Of a stretch of DNA of 64,000 bases, positions 1 to 11,334 are shown one piece after another. The stretch is from Aegilops tauschii subsp. strangulata (taxonomy: Eukaryota > Streptophyta > Magnoliopsida > Poales > Poaceae). Location of the stretch: the NCBI RefSeq assembly GCF_002575655.3, contig NC_053040.3:351359267-351423266 (forward strand), read 5' to 3'. The position numbers were made by a program, and so were the translations under genes. How positions within the stretch are numbered: the stretch's first letter is position 1; every line of letters starts with the position of its first letter. The notes beneath the pieces were generated by a model that did not search any database, had not been told where the DNA came from, and worked only from the letters and a program-made list of their open reading frames with translations.

Positions 1-296
1 ACCTCGCCGTCGAGGCCACCATCGACGCCTCACGTGCCGACGCCGCGATGTGATTGACTGCTTTAAATGACAGTTCATGCCGTTTTCTTGAGGCCACCCT
101 CGGTGCCTTCGACGAAGACTACGAGGTGTTTTCTCAGCATGCACGTGCTTACCTCAACTCGAGAGCCAGCAAGTTGGTGCCCGGAGCGGCTCAGGCAACT
201 CACCACTATGACGAGGGCACCCACAATGCGGAGGCCTCGCCCTCTTCCACGTCCAAGGAGTCAATCATCATCGATATCTCCGACGATGAGGAGTAG
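1..296 (+). CDS. 3' end of a hypothetical coding exon with acidic C-terminus (partial)
   Basis: An open frame runs to a stop at 294-296 and ends in the acidic tail IIIDISDDEE. It contains a short stretch with an Ala/Asp/Glu-rich, helical look (LEATLGAFDEDYEVF). The frame is closed by TGA at 51-53. A related stretch in another frame just upstream (LAVEATIDASRADAAM) suggests either a frameshift or an intron boundary near position 50-75. The gene starts outside the window and I do not recognise the family. It sits inside the CACTA element, so it is probably transposon-carried. A chance open frame remains possible. Confidence 0.35.
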
Positions 297-1318
297 CTTG
301 TCTTATTATCTCACTATAAGGACCCATGTTCAGTTTGCTAGCTATGCCGGTTAAGCATGCTTGGTTTACCCGTTGCATGTGCCGCTCCTGCCTTTCCTTA
401 ACAAATTCTAGTGAATTGTGCTATCTACTTTTCCCATGCAATCTATTGCTCTAGTGTATATGTTCTATATGTCGTGCAATGTGGTGCCCACTTATTAATT
501 GTTTGGTTAATTAGTTGCCGTGTTCAGTTAATTGTTTGGTTCAATTCTGCAAATGTGATGTTCAATTCTCCAGGGTGAAATTTTGTATTGTATTCCATGT
601 GAGAAATAAATCGAATTTATATTTACAAAATACATGAGAAACAAATACAATTGCTATATTTCCATGTTGTCAAGCATGCTTGGTTTGGTTAACTATCTGA
701 TCTTCTAGTATGTTATACATTGTGCAATGTGGTGCTCAGTTAACGTTTGGTTCATTTGTTGTGGTGTTTAGTTAACTGTTTGGTTCAATTCTGCAATGAG
801 ATGTTCAATTGTTGTGGGTGCATTCTGTTATTGTATACCATGTGAGAAATAAATCGAATTTAGCTGTACTAAATACATGAGAAACAATTATAATTGTTAT
901 ATTTCCAAGTTGTTAAGCATGCTTGGTTTGGTTAACTATCTGATCTTCTATTAGGAGTATGTTACATTGTGCAATGTGGTGCTTAGTTAATGTTTGGTTC
1001 ATTTGTTGTGGTGTTTAGTTAACTGCTTGGTTCAATTCTGCAATGCAATGTCCAATTGTCGTGGGTAGAATTTTGTATTGTTGTGCATGTGAGGAATAAG
1101 TCGAATTTGGCTGCACTTAATACATGAGAAACATATACAATTGCTATATTTCCTAGTTCTTAATCATGCTTAGTTTGGATAAATGGGTTTTCCATGTGGC
1201 TTGAATTAATCTGATGAATATGCAATGTGCTTATTTTTCATCAACATATTTTACTAATCGCATGCGAACCCTCACTTAACCTGATCACTAACTACCTTAT
1301 ATGTGTTGCAGGTAAACA
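297..1318. repeat. Non-coding stretch with three ~245-bp tandem repeats
   Basis: Between the acidic exon and the B3-like gene there is AT-rich sequence without a coding signal. About 425-1180 is made of three diverged tandem units. Landmarks are GCATGCTTGGTTTGGTTAAC at 672 and 916 and a decayed copy at about 1165, plus GAGAAATAAATCGAATTTA in each unit, so the period is 244-249 bp. The repeats lie directly upstream of the B3-like gene and could act as its leader or promoter. That is inference. Confidence 0.7.
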
Positions 1319-1966
1319 ATGGGAAGCACTGAGGTTTACAATCGAGGTTTGCACATGCATGGTCCTTTGTCTAATATCACATTATTGTGCAATTGCAGGA
1401 ACCATTCTAATATTTAGGTTTTTAACAATTTGATCTTGCACATGTAGGTCCTGCAGTCAAAGGTTTTGAGCCACTGTTCGACCCTTTTTGCATATGGGGA
1501 AATGAGTTGTCCATAAATATCTGTCAAGTCAAGAAACTCAGAAAGATTGTTAGGATAAAGAAATTAGCGACAAAAAACAACAAGATCTTTGTCTGCACAA
1601 TGAAGAAGACATCAGTTCACTACAGGATGGTACTAACTATTATACCTTGCCTTTTTTATTCCTTTGCCCCATTTCTAATATAGAGAAGATATTTATGCAC
1701 ATCCTTGTTTTCAGGCCTTTCCAAAGCAGTTCACTGATGATTACCTCTCAAACCACCTGTATGGTCAGGAGGCAAGGAAGGTACTCATACAACACCCACG
1801 GTTCAATATTGAAGTATTCCTGAAGAGGATGAAGGATGGGCGGTCAATCATCCACAGGCACTGGCCTAAAGTTGCAAAGACCTTCAACATCAAAGAAGGC
1901 TCAATATTCGCCTTATGCTTCAACAGTTTTCCAGATGAGATTCACCTGTCTATGTACCATCTATGA
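1319..1966 (+). CDS. B3-like DNA-binding domain protein, three exons, inside CACTA element
   Basis: Proposed exons are 1319-1346, 1448-1629 and 1715-1966, with introns 1347-1447 and 1630-1714 that both obey GT..AG. The joined length is 462 nt, giving 153 residues and no internal stop. The start is the ATG at 1319, eight bases after an AG (1310-1311) that looks like the end of a 5' UTR intron. The last exon has the hallmarks of a plant B3 fold: FPKQFTDDYL, then a variable strand region, then HWPKVAKTFNIKEGSIFALCF and a closing DEIHLSMY. B3 proteins such as the REM/ARF relatives bind DNA in the nucleus. This one is short, with a basic region (KKLRKIVRIKKL) before the domain. Intact frame and splice sites inside a transposon suggest a captured host gene or a CACTA accessory gene. 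Expression is unknown. Confidence 0.6.
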
Positions 1967-2399
1967 TGCTAATTTCAAAAGGTTATAGATGTTGCATGTG
2001 AAACCTGGTGCTGGTGCAGTTGTGTAATGGAGTATGTGAGTGTTGAAGCTATATGATGTTCTACTCTGATGTATTTCAATTATGAAATCCTGCTTCCTTA
2101 ATATGAAAATGAAATATATTGTGTGCTTAATATGAAATGCCAATTAGATTGACAAATGGATTATTAATATAAGGATAATTAGCATGCTAATTCGATTTTT
2201 CTATTGCAAACGGTTATTGAGAAAACACCGTGGACGATGACCTCAGGCAATGCACACAGTTTTTAGGAATAAACCATGTTGGATTAATGAACAATCACAC
2301 ATGACATCCTCTTGAAAACTGTTTGCGTTAGGCCACCTTGCGCAAATGTTTACCACATAAAAAGTGTGTGTGACGGACAACCTTTCCCACACACTTTCT
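1967..2399. other. CACTA interior, no gene seen
   Basis: This AT-rich stretch follows the stop codon of the B3-like gene and probably includes its 3' untranslated region. I see no coding frame, MITE or RNA gene here. Confidence 0.5.
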
Positions 2400-2760
2400 T
2401 CTACGCACCGTGTATGATGCATTCAATAACGCAAACGATAAAATTGTTAATATCGTGTGCAATGGCAACGCTATCACAAACGATTTAATGGCAAAAATTT
2501 TGTGTGATGTACCTGCGAACGGAAACGTTTTCCTTGGAGCGACTGCGTGGGATGTATATATGAACGAAAACGTACTTTTTGGATTAACTGTGTCGGATGT
2601 ACATACTAACGGTAACGTATTCCTTGGATTGACTGTGTGGAATGTACATACGAACGGAAATGTTTAGCGCGGACTGATTGTGTGGGATGTACTTATGACC
2701 AGAAACGATTTCACGTGTACAATTGTATTTTTTAGCATTACTGTGCGTATAACCGTATTT
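2400..2760. repeat. CACTA subterminal repeats
   Basis: Several diverged copies of a roughly 55-65 bp unit carry the core ATGTACATACGAACGGAAA, for example near 2508, 2550, 2596, 2641 and 2684. Such arrays next to the terminal inverted repeat are where CACTA element-encoded proteins bind in well-studied members such as En/Spm. The assignment rests on repeat pattern and position. Confidence 0.7.
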
Positions 2761-2955
2761 GCCGTATTTGATCACTCGTCGGTCGCACACGACCTCATTT
2801 TGCCCAGCGTGTGTGCCAGGAGGGCATATCCCTGACTGTTTCTGGGTCGTGTGGGAAGGACCCCCCGTATCGCAGTCACTCACTAGGCGACGGTTCAGAA
2901 CGCCGTCACGTAAAGGGGTTAAAAACCGTTTGTATAACACCTCTCTGTACTAGTG

Positions 2956-3660
2956 CAATCACTTCTCCTTTTGAAAACATTTTAGGTTCCCCTCTTTATT
3001 TTATTTTGTTTTTGAGAAGTTTAAACGAACACAAAAAACTATAAGAAAAAGGACTCCCTAAAGCTTCTGGGTTGTCTCCCAGCCAACGCTTTCTTTAAAG
3101 CCATTAAGCTAGGCATAAGAGGCAAGTAAATTTTTGTATTTTGTATTTTGTATTTTGTATTTTGCATTTTTATTTTTTATTTGTTTCACCCACAACTAAA
3201 GAAAGAAAAAAGAAAACAAAAACATAAAAAAGAAAACAAAATCTACTTAGTGATAAAAGCAAACAAGTATACACAAAAATATTAACCCCACGGTATTACT
3301 CTCCGGCAACGACACCAGAAAAGAGCTTGATAATCCCTAAGTGCAAGGAATCATCATAACACTTTCCAAACATGGAAGTGGTAATTATGGAGTGTCAAGC
3401 CCACAAGGAGCTAAAGGTAAGATCGATATTCTCTCAAGTCCTATTTGCCACTGATACGACCCTATGTACACCGAGCGTTTGCTTTTATCTAGAAACAAGA
3501 AATAAACTACGAAGTGCGTATAAAGGGATAGCGTTGCAAGATCATAGAAATAAAAGTAGGTGTTGTCTAAATAAAAATAGAACACATTACAACATGAATA
3601 GCGAGTGTGGAATGATGATGTTGTATGGTGTGCGGAATTGTCCCTAGGCAATTCGCTAAG
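2956..3660 (-). mobile_element. LTR retrotransposon remnant (Athila-like primer site), minus strand
   Basis: Read on the minus strand, an LTR end (3660 down to 3328, ending ATTATCA) is followed after nine bases by TGGTGTCGTTGCCGG (about 3305-3319). That is a variant of the TGGCGCCGTTGCCGG primer site seen twice elsewhere in the window. Internal sequence continues down to 2956. It includes a GGGAGACAACCC motif (minus, about 3073-3084), which resembles the GGGAGGCAA motif downstream of gag in the 12011-19085 element. The LTR is cut at 3660 by the next insertion and the interior is cut at 2956 by the CACTA element. No protein domain remains. Confidence 0.55.
3131..3170. repeat. (TTTTGTA)n microsatellite
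   Basis: Five near-perfect copies of a 7-bp unit, the last one changed to TTTTGCA. Confidence 0.9.
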
Positions 3661-4337
3661 TGATACGTTTCCAGCGTATCTATAATTTTTGATTGTTCCA
3701 TGCTATTATATTATCTGTTTTGGATGTTTTATATGCATTAATATGCTATTTCATATGATTTTTCGGACTAACCTATTAACCTAGAGCCCAGTGCCAGTTC
3801 TTGTTTTTTCCTTGTTTTTGAGTTTCACATAAAAGGAATACCAAACGGCATGAAACTTTCGCGATGATTTTTCTTGGACCAGAAGACATCCAGAGGGCTT
3901 GGAGTGCACGTCAGGAAAGCCACGAGGCGGCCAGAAGGTCGGGAGGCGCGCCCAGGGGGGTAGGGCGCGCCCCCACCCTTGTGGGCCCCTCGTGACTCCA
4001 CCGACCTATTTCTTCCGCCTATATATTCTCAAATATCCCAAAACCTTCCAGGAGAGCCACAAAACCACTTTTCCAGCACCGCAACCTTCTGTACCCGTGA
4101 GATCCCATCTAGGGGCCTTTTCAGGTGTCCTGCCGGAGGGGGGATTCGATCACGGAGGGCTTCTACATCAACACCATTGCCTCTCCGATGAAGCGTGAGT
4201 AGTTTACCACAGACCTACGGGTCCATAGCTAGCAGCTAGATGGCTTCTTCTCTCTCTTTGATTCTCAATACCATGTTCTCCTCGATGTTCTTGGAGATCT
4301 ATTCGATGTGATACTCTTTTGTGGTGTGTTTGCCAAG
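3661..4337 (+). repeat. 5' LTR of the outer Athila-like element, first segment
   Basis: Begins TGATACGTTTCCAGCGTATC. It aligns by eye with 12011-12700 and 17530-18210, including the CCGTGAGATCCCATCT and GCCGGAGGGGG blocks. It stops at CCAAG (4333-4337), the target site of the chromovirus. Confidence 0.85.
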
Positions 4338-6912
4338 TGTAGCGACCCGACCTCAGATGGTCAAGTCTCTGTGTTTTAGTGTCATCCCTGGATCGGTATT
4401 GCTGACACACACATTACTCAAGGATTTATAATAGAGTTCAATCACACACTTATTACATCGAATGTCTCAAAAGAGAACTTATTACAATAATATGGCTGAA
4501 GGCCATCTAAATAAGATAACAGCGGAAGCTTCGAATGTTGAAGAGTCCATCGAACTCCACGGCAAAACTGAGTGCATGACAATGACCTAGCGCACCTTAC
4601 TCTTCGTCTGAAAACTCTGCAACATAATACGTTGCAGCTTGTGTAGGTCAGCAGATGGAATATGCTGGCAAGATAACACTATAGAGCAATGAACAGATAA
4701 CAGCTATCACTACATGCATATATGGCTGGTGGAGGCTCTATGGTTATCATTTGCATAAAGCTACTTTTTCCCTACAATAAAGGAATATATTTTATTTAAC
4801 TACAAAGTTTGTTGATAATATTGAGAATGGTAACCCCATCTCAATCCCAAAATAATAATTATCAACCCAACAAATTAATTAAGTAAAGTGATGAGATCAA
4901 ATCAATAATTCAAGTACCAGATACTCAAGATGTCCATAACCGGGGACACGGCTAACCATGATTAATTTGTACACTCTCCAGAGGTTTGCGCACTTTTCCC
5001 CACAAGACTCGATCTCCTCCGTTGAATTTCTCGTAATGCATGATGTTTGAGAAACGGATGACCGAGACATAGTCTTTCCGAAGAGGTCCCCATAACCGAT
5101 AGATAGGCCGGTACACCTACAATCCCCTACATCTGCTAGCCCATCATGGATGCCCTGGGATCTCCTTGCACAACACTGGATTCCCCAGGTGCCCGCAAAC
5201 AATCCACCCAGATGTGTATTAAAGTAGCCACCTTAAGTTATCCACTAATTGATAATAAAACTCACATCTGTCATGAATCACTCAAACCAAACCACGTCTA
5301 TGAGCATAGCATAGACGTATAAGCATAACATAGTAACTCCCAGTGTTTGATATAAGACAATAGGTTCTACCTCATCAACTACTTCCCAATACCCACATGT
5401 TATCAAATCCTACTCATGCAATGTTTGAGGATTGAAACTAATGCATAAAAACTGGGTATTAAAGAGATATGATCGAAGTGTTACTTGCCTTGCTGACAAT
5501 CGGAAAACCCTAGAGATTCGTAGTAGCAAGCCTCGCACTCCGGAAACTCTATCGTGAACAAACAATAGCATACATAAATACTCGAGCATAATATGCAAAG
5601 GTAAAACTCAAATGAAAAGATCTGAATAGAAAGTTCAAGAGAAGAGCTTCGATTGCAAAAAGAATCAATCGAATCGGAGCTATGAAACTCAAACTACGAT
5701 CAAAAGAAGTTCGAGAACAAATCTACATGAAACCAAATTTTAAATTGTCAAAATCATGTTCAAGTTGATTATCCGAACAGAGGGGAACAAGACGAAGATT
5801 TTGGCGTTGGTTGCACAGGATTTGGATAAACGAGTAAAAAGTAACGGGGGTTTGAAGTTCAGGGACTAGTCTGCAATAAAAGTATTTACGGATAGGTCCC
5901 TGGCTGAAAATAAAACTAAAAAGAAAAATTTACGGAACGAACGTTCGTCAACAGAACTAAACGAACGAATCCATTCGTTAACAGAAACTAACGAGCGAAT
6001 GTTCGTCAACTAACGAACTAAAACAAAAACGGATCTAAAAAAATAAACCGGGAAAACCGAACGGTTTATACCGTTTAACCAGGGAAAACCGGCGGCGGCG
6101 GTTTTGACGGTGGCAGGATTCGGTGAGGATCGGCGGCGGGCATCGACGGCGAGGCTGGGCGGCTCCGGCGACGTGCGGTGGCGGTGGCGGCAGCAGGCTG
6201 CAGTGGCTTGGCGGCGCGGCGCGGCGCCAGTGGCTAAGGCGGCGGCGGCGCTTGATGAGGAGAGGGAGGCGGGGCGACGGCTTATAAAGCCCGGGGGGCG
6301 GTGGCTTGGGCGAGGGGGCGCCGGAACGGGAGTCCGAGCCTGACTCCCCAGGCGGCGGCGGGGACTCCTCGTGTGCGAGAAGGAAGGCGACGCGCGAGCT
6401 GGGCTGTGGCCCGGCTGCGGCTCGGCCGGCCCAAGAACTTTTTTTGAAATAAAATAAATTTTGCCGCGAGCAAAAATCCTTATAAAATATAAAAAAATTC
6501 TAAAAATTCCAGAAACAATTTTCACCGTCCAAACCTAATATTTAGGACAAGATGAACATTTTTCTGGACCAAAATGCATGTTTTTCCCTAATTCAAATAA
6601 AATACCAATAAAATAATAATTTGATTTTATAATTCCTTCTCCAATATTTCTCTTCTGTTGAAGAAGTCATATTATCTTCTCTCATTTATTTTTATTATTG
6701 GAAATAATTGGAGAGAAAAATATTAAAATCAAATTGATCCTCTTTTCAAATTTGAATTAAATTCAAATATGAAAATTTGTGAAACCTCCAACTCTCTCCT
6801 TGGGTCCTTGAGTTGCTTAAGATTTCTAGGATGACAACCAAAATGTAAATAAAATATGATATGCATATGTTGATCTATGTATAACATCCAAATTGAAAAT
6901 TGGGATGTTACA
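4338..6912 (-). repeat. 3' LTR of the chromovirus
   Basis: 2575 bp, TG..CA ends on both strands. Compared with the other LTR it lacks roughly 90 bp present at about 24052-24170. On the minus strand a TATA-like CTTTATAAGC lies near 6280-6290, followed by a GC-rich leader (about 6070-6430). This is the usual promoter layout for such LTRs. Confidence 0.9.
5935..6022. repeat. Cluster of ACGAACGTTCGT-type palindromes in LTR
   Basis: Repeated half-sites (CGAACG / CGTTCG and variants) include the near-perfect palindrome ACGAACGTTCGT. The same cluster recurs at about 24956-25045 in the other LTR. This could be a bound promoter element. No function is known to me. Confidence 0.6.
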
Positions 6913-6950
6913 AACCTACCCCCCTTAAGATAAATCTCGCCCTCGAGATT
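6913..6950 (-). promoter_or_regulatory. Polypurine tract and adjacent inverted repeat
   Basis: On the minus strand the purine-rich CTTAAGGGGGGTAGGTT directly precedes the 3' LTR, the position expected for plus-strand priming. The adjoining imperfect palindrome AAATCTCGCCCTCGAGATT (6932-6950) closely resembles one beside the 3' LTR of the 35176 element. Confidence 0.75.
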
Positions 6951-7290
6951 CGGGTTGGCTAGAAAATAGGTGTGGGTGGTCTTTCCGTAGGTCTTCCTCT
7001 TGTTCGCAGGTGGCTTCTTCCTTGGTATGGTGGCTCCACTGAACTTTACAGAACTTGATAACCTTGCTGCGTGTAGGTCGGCTGGCAAACTCGAGAATCT
7101 TGACGGGTTTCTCCTCGTAGGTTAGGTCACTCTCCAACTGAATTGCTTCCAGGGGCACTGTATCTCTTGGAGGAATGTCGACCATCCCTGCATGGCACTT
7201 CTTCAACTGGGAAACGTGAAACACATCATGAACTCCTGACAAGCCTTTGGGTAACTCCAACTTGTAGGCCACTTCTCCCATACGTTCCAA
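6925..7290 (-). pseudogene. Chromodomain-type C-terminus of chromovirus integrase (fragment)
   Basis: The frame continues the integrase C-terminal region (VAYKLELPKGLSGVHDVFHV) and ends in a chromodomain-like segment with YEEKPVKILEFASRPTRSK and VQWSHHTKEEATCEQEEDL. Chromodomains of Tekay/Del elements are thought to steer integration to particular chromatin. The usual Trp before the acidic run is replaced (ATCEQEE instead of a W at the C position). The segment is separated from the upstream frame by a stop near 7291-7293. Confidence 0.85.
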
Positions 7291-7293
7291 AAC

Positions 7294-8451
7294 TCAATAT
7301 GGTCCTAAAAATCTCGGGGCTAACTTTCCTTTGACTCCAAATCGTTTAACTCCTCGCAGTGGTGACACACGAAGATATGCTCTGTCTCCGATTTCGTAGA
7401 CTACCTCCTTGCGTTTGGTGTCCGCATAACTCTTCTGCCTGAACTGAGCTACCTTCAGTCTATCACGAATCAACATAACCTTCTCTTCAGACTCTTTGAT
7501 TAAATCCGGTCCGAACAACTGACGGTCTCCAACTTCATCCCACATCAATGGTGTCCTGCACCTCCTTCCATACAAAGCTTCGAAAGGGGCCATCCTCAAA
7601 CTAGCCTGATAGCTGTCGTTGTATGAGAACTCTGCGTAAGGTAAATTATCATCCCAACTAGATCCATAATCTAGCGCACAATCTCTCAACATGTCCTCCA
7701 GAATCTGATTGACTCTCTCGGTCTGTCCATCTGTTTGCGGATGAAAGGCTGTACTGGACTCTAGCCTAGTACCCAAAGTCTGGTGCAACTGATTCAAAAA
7801 CTTCGAGGTAAATTGTGTTCCTCTACCTAATACGATGGTCCTTGGAACTTCATGCAGACATATGATCCTGGTCATATATATCTTGGCCAACTTCGCGCTT
7901 GTATAAGTGGTTTTCACGGGGATAAAGTGAGCCACTTTGGTCAAGCGATCAACTACTACCCAGATAGAATTATATCCTGATCGTATCTTGGGTAATCCGG
8001 TGATGAAATCCATGCCAAGCTTATCCCACTTCCATTCGGGTATCGACATAGGCTGTAGTAATCCTGCTGGCTTCTAGTGTTCTGCCTTAACTCTCTGACA
8101 TACATCACATACTGATACATACTCGGCAATATCCTTCTTCATGCCAGTCCACCAGAAACGCTCCTTCAAATCCAAATACATCTTAGTGTTTCCGGGGTGA
8201 ATCGAGTATGGCGAGTCGTGAGCCTCCTGAAGTATTAACTTCCTGATCTCCGCATCATTGGGCACATAAATACGATCCTCAAACCATAAAGTTTCATGCT
8301 CATCCTCACGAATACCTTTGGCCTTTCCTTTGCTCATCTTCTCCTTTATCTGCGCAATTTCCTTATCAGTCTTCTGGGCTTCTCGAATCTTTCCCAATAA
8401 TGTGGACTGAACCTCCAAAGCTGCAACAAAACCTCTCGGAACTATCTCCAA
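7294..8451 (-). pseudogene. Ty3-type integrase (disrupted)
   Basis: Two open stretches (8074-8451 and 7294-8049) in the same orientation are split by an in-frame TAG near 8071. The first holds the zinc-binding HHCC region (IHPGNTKMYLDL to CDVCQRVK). The second holds the catalytic core: first Asp in GMDFITGLP, Glu in DGQTERVNQ. The second catalytic Asp is missing. The expected DRGTQF reads GRGTQF, codon at 7825-7827. The C-terminal GPY-type region (APRFLGPY) ends the stretch. Integrase would insert element DNA into the nucleus genome; this copy should be inactive. Confidence 0.9.
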
Positions 8452-8474
8452 TCGAAGTTCCCTGAGATCTGCGG

Positions 8475-9923
8475 CTAACTCCCGTGGTATCCTCCGGTTA
8501 GGAGAGTATTGACATAACTCTTGCGGCTCAAAGCGTCTGCTACAACATTGGACTTTCCTGGATGATAATGCAGCTTCATATCATAATCCTTTATGGGCTC
8601 CAACCATCTCCTCTGCCTGAGATTCAGCTCCTTCTGCGTGAAGATATACTTCAAACTGTTGTGATCCGTGTATACATCACAACGGTTTCCAATAAGAAAA
8701 TGTCTCCAGGTCTTGAGCGCGTGTACTACAGTTGCTAACTCCAAATTATGCGTAGCATAATTTAACTCATGAGGTCGAAGCTATTGTGAGGCATATGAAA
8801 CAACTCTTCCGTCTTGCATAAGTACACCTCCAAGTCCTTGGCGAGCAGCGTCGCAATACACTTGGAACTCCTTGCGTATATCCGGAAGAATTAGTACTGG
8901 GGCTGTAACTAAATGTTTCTTCAACTCCTGAAAACTGGCCTCACATTCTTTGGTCCACTTGAACTTGGTGTCCTTCTTCAATAACTCTGTCATGGGCTTT
9001 GCAATCTTGGAAAAATTCTCAATGAATCTCCGGTAAGATCCTGCGAGTCCAAGAAAACTGCGGATTTGTCCAACTGAAGTGGGTGCCAACCACTCCGTAA
9101 CAGACTGAACCTTGGAAGGGTCTACTGCTATACCTTCTCCTGATATAACATGTCCAAGAAATCCAACTTCCTTCAACCAAAACTCACATTTTCTGAACTT
9201 GGCGTATAGCTGGTGTTCCCTGAGCTTCTCGAGAACTAATCGCAAATGCTCCTTGTGCTCCTCTTCATTCTTCGAGTACACCAATATATCATCAATGAAC
9301 ACCACAACAAACTTATCCAAGAACTCCATGAACACCTTATTCATCATACTCATAAAATAGGCAGGGGCGTTAGTCAATCCAAAAGACATGACCATGTACT
9401 CATATAGCCCATACCTTGTGGTAAAAGTTGTCTTAGGTATATCCTGTTCTCGGATCTTCAGCTGGTGGTATCCTGATCGAAGATCGATCTTGGAGAATAC
9501 TTTGGCTCCCTGTAGCTGGTCAAACAAATCGTTGATCATCGGTAGTGGGTATTTGTTCTTGATCGTCACCTCATTCAATGCACGATAATCAACAACCATT
9601 CTCAAAGATCCATCCTTCTTCTCAACTAAGAGCACTGGGGCTCCCCACGGCGATGAACTTGATCAAATATAACCTTTCTCCAATAGCTCCTTAATTTGCT
9701 TCTTAATTTCCTCCAGATTATTTCCAGGCATCCAGTATGGTCTCTTCGATATTGGGCCAGTGCCTGGCAACAGCTCTATCAAAAATTCTATATCTCGATC
9801 TGGTGGCATGCCTGGTAATTCCTCTGGGAACACATCAGGGTAATCCTTCACAATAGGCACTTCTTCCTGAACGACTCCTGAGAGTGAATTTACTTGAGTC
9901 CTCCTTGGCGCATGTCGAGACAC
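8475..9923 (-). pseudogene. Ty3 reverse transcriptase and RNase H (disrupted)
   Basis: Domains run from the connector (VKDYPDVFPEELPGMPP) through reverse transcriptase ([20 protein letters not shown], catalytic FIDDILVYS) into RNase H ([20 protein letters not shown], ending [10 protein letters not shown]). An in-frame TGA at 9663-9665 sits before [11 protein letters not shown], where related elements usually have an Arg codon. A second stop near 8778 separates the polymerase from RNase H. A third lies near 8475. The FIDD active site is intact. Confidence 0.92.
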
Positions 9924-10453
9924 ATACTTGATCCTTTTACCCTTTGGGTGGTGAGGAGAATTGACTTACTAGCACAATCAATATTTCCTTCATACATCGA
10001 TAGCCAATCCATGCCTAGTATCACATCCAATCCTTGTGACTCCAAAATTATTTGGTCTGAGGGGAAAACATGCCTACCTATGGTCAATGGCATCTGAAAA
10101 CATCCTCTGCTTGCCATATACTCCGCTCCGGTTGAGCTTACTAACATAGGTGTGTTAAGGGTTAGGGTGGGCAACTTAAACTTATCCGCAAATCCCCTTG
10201 ATATGTATGAATGCGATCCACCAGTGTCAAAAAGAACAATAGCAGTAAATGACTTAATCAAAAACTTACCGATAACTGCATCCAGATGTTCTTCAACTTC
10301 CTCCATGTTAACGTGGTTAACCTGTCCTCTGGTGAAAGGGTTGGGATTCTTCCCAGAACTTCCATTTCCGTTACCATTCTTCAACTCGGAACAATCATTG
10401 GCATAGTGTCCAGTCTTCCCGCACCTGTAACAGGTGACATGACTTAGATCCAA
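9890..10453 (-). pseudogene. Gag zinc knuckle and aspartic protease of the chromovirus
   Basis: The frame opens with an intact CCHC knuckle, CYRCGKTGHYANDC, followed by an Asn/Gly-rich linker and the protease with its active-site VLFDTGGSHSYIS and the conserved ILGMDWLS. The frame differs by one base from the gag frame before it, so there is an indel near 10455. Confidence 0.88.
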
Positions 10454-10456
10454 TTC

Positions 10457-11334
10457 TTAGCGGGTGTTGCTGGGTTGGAACGGTTCTAGCTGCTGCTTCC
10501 TCCATTCCCATTCCCATTCTTAGGGCCACTGTGGTTATGCGAAGTTCCTCCATTGTGAGTATGGCCTCCATGGTTATGATGGGTATGTCCTCCCGAGTTT
10601 GGGGTAAAACGAGGCTTCTACTGAACTCCAGAGTTGTACTTCCCCTGTCCATACTTCCTTTTGCGGCTCTCTATCTGCTGCTGCTTGCCTTCAATCATAA
10701 GAGCCCTGTCTACCAACTCCTGGTAGTTAGTGAATGTTGCCACCATCAACTACATACTCAGCTCATCATTTAGCCCTTCCATAAACTTTTCCTGCTTCGC
10801 GGCATCTGTGGCCACATCATCTGGGGCATAACAAGCTAACTTACTAAACTCATCCACGTACTGTGCCACAGTACGATTTCCCTGGCGTAATTTGCAAAAC
10901 TCACGCTTCTTCATACTCATAGCTCCAGCTGAGACATGTGCAGTGTGTAATGCTTGCTGAAATTGATCCCAAGTGACATTGGCCACGGGGAAAGTGGCAG
11001 TGTAGTTCTCCCACCATGAGGCTGCGGGTCCATCCAGTTGATGTGCGGCAAAGCACACTTTCTAAGCATCTGTGCAACCTGCAGTGGTCATCTCCCTTCC
11101 AATCTTGCGGAGCCAGTCATCAGCAACCATCGGCTCGGTGCTACTAGAGAACACCGGCGAATTCAACCTTAAAAAACGGGCTAAGTTGTCAACTGGAGGT
11201 GGTGGCGGTGGATTGTTGTTGTTGTTGTTGTTGCCTTGGTTCTGGACTAGCAACTGCATCAAGGCATTCTGCTGTTGGATCAACTGAGTGAGCTCCGGTG
11301 GGAAGACAAATCTGGGGTCATGTCTCGGAGGCAT
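10457..11334 (-). pseudogene. Chromovirus gag (capsid region), several stops
   Basis: The gene starts at the ATG at 11334 (MPPRHDPRFVFPPELTQ). A poly-Asn/poly-Pro run comes next, then the capsid-like part with LDGPAASWWENY and MKKREFCKLRQGNRTVAQY, then a His/Gly/Asn-rich tail. In-frame stops occur near 11059, 10747, 10616 and 10489, and the frame shifts before the zinc knuckle. Gag would form the cytoplasmic particle. Confidence 0.85.

Larger units (their letters stand above)
1..2955. mobile_element. CACTA (En/Spm-type) transposon, right-hand part
   Basis: The right end is the terminal inverted repeat, which reads CACTAGTACAGAGAGGTG on the minus strand (2938-2955). The next three bases, CAA at 2956-2958, would be one copy of the 3-bp target duplication. 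The region inside the end (about 2400-2760) carries diverged short repeats, as expected for a CACTA subterminal zone. The left end lies outside the window, so the total size and the matching target duplication cannot be checked. No transposase is visible in this part. The element carries a B3-like gene and the end of another reading frame. Confidence 0.75.

Noticed and set aside
3899..4198. 99-codon frame in the Athila-like LTR
   Set aside because: It lies wholly within LTR sequence shared with 12011 and 17530, and differs in frame and stops among the copies.
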